The notes under the pieces: model-generated | What the model saw: the letters and a program-made list of their open reading frames with translations, nothing else | The model's database searches: none | Told to the model about the DNA's origin: nothing | Part shown: in pieces, positions 44,901-53,900 of the stretch | Layout: every line of letters begins with the position of its first letter | How positions within the stretch are numbered: position 1 is the stretch's first letter | Assembly: GCF_003402475.1 (NCBI RefSeq) | Contig: NZ_BFAB01000021.1 | Coordinates: forward strand, 1-54,070 | Length of the DNA stretch: 54,070 nucleotides | DNA from: Mycobacterium sp. MFM001 | Lineage (GTDB): Bacteria; Actinomycetota; Actinomycetes; Mycobacteriales; Mycobacteriaceae | Direction of reading: 5' to 3' | Translations under genes and position numbers: made by a program

Positions 44901-47900
44901 GCAAGTGCGCCAACCGATTCGACGCCTCATCGAGCTGCCGATACGTCCAGGAGCGCGCGCCGCTGGTCAGCGCGACTGCTTCGGGGACGCGGACCACCTG
45001 GGCGGCGAACGCCGCCGGAATCGACACCGCCGCAGGTGCGTGCCGAGTCAAGGTAGCGCGGTTGCCGATTTGATCGAGGCGCGCGCGTCCAGCATCGTCG
45101 AGCACATCGATCGACGAGAGGGGCCGGGCGGGTTCGGCGATCATCGCCCGCAATATCCGGCCCAGCCGCTCGATCAGCCCGTCGATGTCGGCCGCGTCGA
45201 ACACATCGGTGTCGAATTCGACGCGAAGTCCCAATTCGGGTCCGGGCACGGCTTGCACGGTCAGCGGGTAATGGTTGGATTCGCTGAAATCGACATCGGT
45301 GACCGCCAACTCGTCGTTGCCCGGCACCAATGCGGCCGCGTCGATTGGATAGTTTTCGTAGGCGAACAGGGTGTCGAAGAGCTGTTCGTGGCCGGTGACG
45401 CGGTGAATCTCGGTGAGCGCCAAGTGCTGATGCTCAAGGGTGTTGTTGTGCGCATGCTGCAACTGTGTGAGTAGGTCGACGGTGGTGGTTGCCGCGGAGA
45501 CGGTCGCGCGCACCGGCACCGTGTTGATAAAAAGGCCCACCATCGATTCCGCACCCGCCACCTCTGGTGGCCGTCCCGAGACCGCGGACCCGAAAACGAC
45601 ATCGTGCTGGCCGGTCAATCCCATCAGCACTCGGGCGAAGGCGCCCTGCAGCACGGTGTTGACGGTGGTGTGCTGTGAGCGGGCGAGCTCGGTTACAGCC
45701 CGGGTGGTGGCCGCGGGCATTTGACATGTTTTGATGCCGCGGGTGCCCAGGCCCAGTTTGTGCGGCGGGGCCACCAGGGTGGGGGTCTCCAAGCCGGCGA
45801 GCACATCACGCCAGGCCGCGCGAGCGGCATCGACGTCGCGCTCGGCCAGCCAGGTCACGAAGCGGCGATAAGACCCGGTGGCGGGCAGGCGATCGCCGCG
45901 ATAGCTCGCAAACAGTTCGTGCAGCAGGATCGGCAGCGACCAGCCATCGAGCACGATGTGGTGATTGGTCAGCACCAACCGGTTTCGGTCGTCGGCTACG
46001 CGGATGAGAGCCGCTCGGAATCCAGCCTGGTGAGCCAGATCGCCGACAGCGGCGCGCTCGCCCGCACATATCAGTTGGATCTGCTCATCGACACCAACAT
46101 CGCCATCGCCGTCGAGCTCGATATACGTCCAGGGCGCGACGGGATCGACGGGGATGAGCTGCACCGGTTCGTCGAATTGGTCGCAGAAGTGGGCCATCAA
46201 GTTGGGATGGCGAGTGATCACGCTGTGCACCGCAGCGCGCAGCCGACCGGGGTCAAGGGCACCGCTGAGCGTGATCTGTATCTGCACCGCATAGACAGCG
46301 GCGTCACTGCCCTGCGCGGTGGTCGCATGAAATAGCAGTCCCTGCTGCAACGGCGTCAACGGCAAAATATCGGCGATCTGGTATTGCTGCTGCAGCTCGT
46401 CGAGCTGCTGCTGGCTTAGCCGGGCCGGGGCGATATCAGACGGGGTCAACCCGCCCCCACCGCTTTGCACGTGAGCGCAGATACCGGCCAGCGCCTCAAC
46501 CCACAACTGGCTCAGTTCGCTGATCTGATCGTGAGTGAGGACCGAGGTTGCCCACGTCCAATTGGCGTGCAACTGTGCGCCGTCGCCGCTGTCGACAGTG
46601 GCGGCGTTGAGCTCCACGGTGTGCGCCAACGGCGTGGGTACCGCGCCGACGGCGCCGATAGCCAATGCGCCGTCCGCGCACAGCCGCCACCCCTCACCAG
46701 CCGCAGCATCGGGCGCCGCGCCCACGCGTCCCAGGTAGTTGAAGCCGATTACCGGGTCAGATCCGGGCAGCTCCACCTCGGGGTTCAGATACCGCAACAG
46801 GCCGTAGGTCAGGCCGTCTGGCAGTGCGCGCAGTCGTTCTTTGGCGTTCTTGACCAATGCTCCCAGGCCCGCGTCCCCGGTGGCCACCTGCGCCCAGGAC
46901 AGCCTGCCCACGGCCTGGGCTACCGGGTATTTGGTGGTGAACCAGCCCACCGTGTGCGACAAGTCAACATCGGCGGCCAGCTCCTCGTGGCGCCCGTGAC
47001 CCTCCACATCGATCCCGACCGCCGCGGCGCCGGTGAACTCGGTTATCGCCAACCCGAAGGCGATCAACAGAACCTCGTGGATCCCGGCGTGAAACGCCGG
47101 GCAGACCTCACCGAGCAGCATGCCGGTGGTGTCGGCATCCAGTGACACCGCGAAATGCCCTGCGGTTTCATAGGTATCGGCCTCAGGTTGCGGTGCCGGC
47201 AGGGCAGGCGGGATCTTCAACGTCTGTCGCCAGATGTCGGCGTGGTCCACGATGGCAGGGCGCTCGGCATGGTCAGCTAACAGTGCGGCCCACCGGGCAA
47301 ACGATGTCCCGGTCGTCGGCAGGTGTGCGGGTTGTCCGCTGTGATGCTGGGCCCAGGCAATGTTGAGGTCCTCCAACAGAATTCCCCAAGACACCGCGTC
47401 AACGGCCAGATGGTGAACGATCATCACCAGTTGGCTGCTGTCGCTCACCCATAGCGCGCTTAGCATCACCCCGGCCGCCGGGTTCAATCGAGACCGCGCG
47501 GCGTTCAGCGCCTCGTCGGAGAGCACATCGACTACGTGTAGGCAGCTTTCGGCAGCCACCGAGCCGGGCTCGACAACGTATAGCGCGCCGTCGTCGTCAA
47601 GCCGTGCCCGCAGCATGGCGTGCCGATCCAGCAACGCCTGTATTAGCACCACCACATCGGGAGGAGTCACCCCCGGGGGCGCCTGCATCAGCACCGCCTG
47701 GTTGAACTGATCCGTCGGACCCCCAATGTTTTGCAGCCAGTGCATGATCGGGGTCGCGACCACCGGGCCGATACCCTCATCGACCACTCCGGCCCCGCCG
47801 TCGACCACCGTGACCGCGCGGGCCAGCCCGGCCACGGTCTGCTCGACGAACACATCGCGCGGCCGACAGCTCAGCCCGGCCGCCCGAGCGCGCGCCACCA

Positions 47901-50900
47901 CCTGCATCGCTGAAATGCTGTCCCCGCCAAGGTCGAAGAACGACTGGTCGACCCCGACCTGCTCAAGCCCGAGAACTTGGGCATAGATGTCGGCCAGAAT
48001 CTCCTGCACCGCATCGGTCGGGGCGCAGTATTCACCAGCCGTGTATTCGGGTGCGGGCAGCGCGCGGGTGTCCAGTTTTCCGTTGGGTGTCAACGGCATT
48101 GCATCGAGTGCTACCACCGCGGCGGGGACCATGTAGGCCGGTATCCGGTCGGCAAGTTTTTCACGGATGCCCGCCGGATCCGCAGTGCCGGTGAAGTAGC
48201 CAATGAGGCGTTTGTCGCCCGGACGGTCCTCGCGGGCGATCACCACCGCCTGCTCGACACCTTCCAAAGCGGTTAGGGCGGCCTGGATTTCGCCGAGTTC
48301 GATGCGATAGCCGCGGATCTTCACCTGCTCGTCGGCGCGGCCCAGATAATCCAGCTGTCCATCGGCGCGCCAGCGCACCAAATCGCCGCTGCGATACATC
48401 CGTTGTGCTGGCTCTCCGAATGGGCAGGCCACAAACCGCGACGCGGTCAGTGCGGCTCGACGCTGATAGCCGTAGGCCACCCCGGCGCCGGCCACATACA
48501 ACTCCCCGATCACCCCGGCGGGCACCGGACGCAGCCACTGATCCAGCACAAACAACGCCGCGCCGGCCACCGGCGAACCGATGGGCACCACACCGCAGCC
48601 CGCGCTGAGCGGCGCGCTGATCGCCACGCACATGGTGGTCTCGGTGGGCCCATAAGCGTTGACCATCACGCGGCCCGGCGCCCAGCGATCCACCACGCCG
48701 GCCGGACACGCCTCCCCGGCCATCACCAACGCCGTCGACTCCAATCCCTCGGGGGAAAGGATTTGCACCGCCGAGGGGGTTTGAGTCAGTACGTCGACCT
48801 GCTCGGCGACCAGCAGGTCGTGGAAGTCCTCCGGGGAAGCGGTTACCGACTCCGGGATCACCACCACCCGGCCACCGCGCAGCAACGGCGCCAACGTTTC
48901 CCACACTGACACATCGAAGGCCAACGAATGACTCTGCGACCACACCCCGGCCACCGGTAATCCCGCATCCAACGACCCCAACAACTGCGTGATGTTGCGG
49001 TGGGCGACCGCCACCCCCTTCGGCATTCCGGTGGTGCCCGAGGTGTAAATCAGATACGCGACGTCGTCGGGGTCGGGCGCGGGCAGTGCGGTGTCGGGTT
49101 GGTTCCACACAGCGGCATCGTGGACATCGATGATCGCCAGCTTGCGTCCGTCGAACCGTTCGGCCAGTTCGGCCGTGGTGATCACCGCTACCGGGGCGGC
49201 ATCGGCAAGCAAGAACTCGAGGCGCGCCGCCGGCGCCGCTACATCGATCGGTAGATAGGCCGCGCCGGACTTGAGTACCGCGAGCATTGCCACGATTGCT
49301 TCAGCCGAGCGTGACAACAGTAGCGCCACACACTCGCCCCGGCCGGCGCCATAGCGAACCAGTAAGTGCGCCAACCGATTCGCCGCATCATCAAGCTGCC
49401 GGTAAGTCCACGACTGCTCACCACAGCTGATCGCCACCGACTCCGGCGCGCGCTCGACTTGTACAGCGAACAACACCGGAACCGACACCGCGGCAACGGT
49501 GAGCCGAGTCAACGCTGCGCGGTTCCCGACCTCATCTAGCCGCGCGCGCTCACCCTCGTCGAGCACATCGATCGCCGACAACCGTCGAGTCGAGTCGGCG
49601 GTCATCGCCACCAACACCCGCCGCAACCGTTCGATCAGTGTCTCGATGCTGGCCGCGTCGAACACATCGGTGCGAAACTCCACCGCTCCCCCGATTCCGG
49701 CGGGCGCACCGGTCTCGGTCCAGCGTTCGGCCAACGAAAACGTCAAATCCATCCGGGCAGAATGGGTTTCGATGTTTAGCGGCGTGACATCGAGGGCTTC
49801 CAAAGTTAGTCCGGCGATGGGGTGATTATGTTGCCCGGGGAGGTTTTGCCAGGCCAAGGACACTTGCACCAAAGGGTGATGGGTCAGACTTCTGCTGGGG
49901 CGGAGTCGTTCGACCAGCACTTCGAAGGGCACGTCCTGGTGCTCGTAGGCGGCCAGGCTGCGCGCTCGCACCTGCGCCAACAACTCGGCGACGTTGGGGT
50001 TCCCGGCCAGATCCACCCGCAATACCAGGGTATTGACGAAAAACCCCACCAGGTCATCGAGTGCCGGGTCGCGGCGTCCGGCGATCGGGAAGCCCACCGT
50101 CACATCGGAACTGGCGCTGAGCTTCGACAGCAGTGCCGCCAGTGCGGCTTGGACCACCATGAAGCTGGTCGCGTTGTGCTCGCGGGCCATCCGCGCGACC
50201 CGCTGCTGCAACTCGGCGGGCCACTCGATCATCACACTGGCGCCACGCTGATCGGCGACCGTGGGGTAGGGCCGGTCGGCGGGCAGTTGCAGTCGCTCGG
50301 GCATCCCGGCCAAGGTGTCCTGCCAGTAGGCCAGCTGCGCGGCGATCGGGCTGGCGCTGTCGTCGAGTTCACCGAGTTGCTCGCGCTGCCAGAGCGTGTA
50401 GTCGGCGTACTGCACCGGCAACGGCGCCCAGTCAGGGGCGTTCCCCGCAGACCGGCTGGCGTAGGCCACTCCCAGATCACGTGTCAGCGGGGTGATCGAC
50501 CAGCCGTCGGCGGCGATATGGTGTGCCGTCAGCACCAGCACGTGTTCGTCGTCGGAAACGCGGAAAAGCTTGGCGCGCAAGGGGATCTCGCTGGCAAGAT
50601 CGAATGTGTAGCGGGCCGTCGCGCCGATTGCCTCCTCCAGCCGGGCCCTCGACCAGCTGCTGGCATCAACGACATCCCAGCCGAAGTCGGCCCGCTCCAC
50701 CGGGATCACCACCTGCCTGGGCGCTCCCTCGGGCGCCGGGAACAATGTCCTCAGGCTCTCGTGGCGGCCCACCACATCGGCTAGCGCTGCACCCAACGCG
50801 TCGGGATCAAGACGGCCACGCAACTGCAACGCCGCCGCCAGGTTGTACACCGGGGACGGCCCCTGCAACTGCTCGAGGATCCACAACCGGTTTTGGGCGT

Positions 50901-53900
50901 ACGACAACGGAATCACCGCGGGCCGCTCAACCGGCACCAACGGCTCGAGCCGATCCTCATCCCCGCCGACATGGAGCGCCAACTGGGCAACTGTCGGCGC
51001 CTCGAACACAGACCGCACCGAAAGACGGGCACCCAGGCCGGCATTGACGGCGGCGATCAGGCGCATCGCCGAAATGCTGTCGCCGCCAAGGTCGAAGAAG
51101 GAGTCATCGATCCCGACCCGCTCGACTGCGAGCACTTGGGCATAGATGCCGGCCAGGATTCCCTCGATTGCGTTGCCCGGTTCGCGGTGCTGGCTAGCGG
51201 AGTATCCCGCTGCGGGCAGAGCGCGGGTGTCGAGCTTGCCGCTGACAGTCAACGGCAGCGCATCCAACACCACCACGGCTGCCGGCACCATGTAGGCCGG
51301 TAGCCGCTCGCGAAGTGCCCGGCGCAGCTGGCCCGGATCCGCTGTCCCGGTGACGTAGCCGACCAAGCGTTTGTCGCCGGGGCGGGCTTCGGAGGCGATC
51401 ACCACCGCCTGCTCCACCCCGTCCAATTCCGCGAGGGCGGTCTGGATTTCGCCGAGTTCGATGCGATAGCCGCGGATCTTGACCTGCTCGTCGGCGCGGC
51501 CCAGATAATCCAGCTGCCCATCGGCGCGCCAACGCACCAGATCGCCGGTGCGATACATCCGTTGTCCCGGCCCGCCGAACGGGCACGCCACAAACCGCGA
51601 ACTGGTCAATGCGGCCCGGCGCACATACCCGACCCCCACCCCGCGACCGGCCACATACAACTCACCGATCAACCCGGCGGGCACTGGGCGCAACCACCCA
51701 TCCAGCACAAACAATGCCGCGGTCGAAACCGGCGCACCGATCGGCGGCACCCCCGACCCCGCCGTCAGCGGCGCACTCATCGCCACATACACCGTGGCCT
51801 CGGTCGGGCCATAGGCGTTGATCACCACCCGCCCCGGTGCCCACCGATCCACCACCTCCGCCGGGCACGCCTCTCCCCCAAGCAGCAACGCCACCGACCC
51901 CAACCCCTCGGGCGAGAGCGCCCCGACCGCCGACGGGGTCTGGGTCAACACGCTGACCTCTTCCCCAATCAGCATGTCGTGGAAGTCTTCCGGTGAACCC
52001 GCCACCGATTCGGGCACCACTACCAGCCGCCCACCACCGAGCAGCGCAGCCCAGATCTCCCACACCGAAAAGTCGAAAGCATACGAATGGCACTGCGTCC
52101 ACACCTGCGTTGCCGGCAGCCGTAGAGGTTGTGTCTCCGCCAAGTGGGTGAGGTTGCGGTGACTGACCGCCACTCCTTTGGGCGCCCCAGTAGTGCCGGA
52201 GGTGTAGATGATGTAGGCAACCTGATCCGCCGCAGGCGCCGGCAACGCTGTGCACGGATAGTTGTGGATCGCGGGGTCGTCGACATCGATGACCAGTAGG
52301 TCCTGCACGTCGAGCCGGTCGGCCAGATCGGCGTTGGTGATCGCGGCGATCGGCGCGGCATCGGCCATCATGAAGCCGACCCGGGCCGCCGGCAGCCCAG
52401 GGTCGATCGCGAGGTAGGCGGCGCCGGTCTTGAGCACCGCCAACATCGCCACGATCGCCTCAGCCGAACGCTCCAACAGCAGCGCCACACACTGTCCTGG
52501 GCATTCACACTGGGCAGCCAGCAGCTGCGCTAACCGATTGGCAGCCTCGTCGAGCTCGCGGTAGGTCCACGAGCGCTCACCGCAGCTGATCGCTACCGCG
52601 TCCGGGGTCTGGGCGACCTGCGCGGCGAACAACACCGGAACCGACTTCGTAGCCGGTCCGGGCAGGGTCAACGCGGCGCGGTTGCCGAGCTCATGCAGCT
52701 GGGCGTGGTCACGCTCATCGAGCAGATCGACCGATGACAGTCGCCGTGTGGGGTCCACCGTCATTGCCATCAGCACCCGCGTTAACCGCTCGATGAGCAT
52801 TTCGATGGTTTCCGCTTCGAAAACGTCGGTGTCGTATTCGGCGCGAAGGCCCAGTTCGCGGCCCGGCTGCGCTTGCACGGTCAGCGGGTAGTGGTTGTGC
52901 TCGCGGGTGGAGACCTCGCCGATGGACAATTCGTGGGCCACCGACACCGCGGCGGCGTCGATCGGATAGTTCTCGTAGACAAACAGGGTGTCGAACAGCG
53001 TGTCCAGGCCGGTGATCCGGTGGATCTCGCTGAGCGCGATGTGCTGGTGCTCGAGAGTGTCGTTATGGGCGCGTTGCAGCTGGGCGACCAGGTCTGTGGC
53101 GGTGGTTGCCGGCATGACCTTCGCCCGCACCGGCAGCGTATTGATGAACAGCCCCACCATCGATTCCGCGCCGAGCACCTCGGCGGGCCTAGTCGAGACC
53201 ACTGCGCCGAAGGCGACATCATGTTGGCCGGTCAGCCACATCAGCAGCTGCGCGTAGGCGCCCTGCAGCACGATGTTTACGGTGGTGTTGAGGGTGCGGG
53301 CCAACTCGCGAAGCGCCTGCGTGAGATCCTCGGGCACCCGAAACGATTCGACGACACGGGGCCCCTGCCTCAACCGATCCGGCGGTCCCACCAGGGTCGG
53401 GGTGTCAAAGCCGGTCAGCACCTCACTCCACGCCGCCTGCGCGGCCGCGCGGTCCCGACCGGTCAGCCAGGTGACAAAGCTGCGGTACTGCGGGGGCGCC
53501 GGCAGTCGCTGCCCGTAATAGCTGGCGAATATTTCTCGCACCAGGATCGGCAGCGACCAGCCATCCATGACGATGTGATGATTTGTCAGCACAAGCCGGT
53601 GCCGATCCGGCGCGGTGCGGATCAGGGCGGCTCGAAATGCCGGCCGGTCGGCCAGATCACTGACTGCGGCACGCTCCTCGGCGCACAGCTGGTCGATGCG
53701 CTCGTCGATATCGACGTCGCCGGTTCCCAGCTCGACGTACCGCCACCCCGGCGCCGGATCGGCGGGAATGAGTTGCACCGGCTCGTCGTACCGTTCGTAG
53801 AAACGGGCCGCCAGCTGGGGATGACGGGTGATCACCGTCTGCAGTGCATCGCGCAGCCGGTGCGGGTCGAGCGGACCTGTCACGGCGATAGCGAGCTGCA

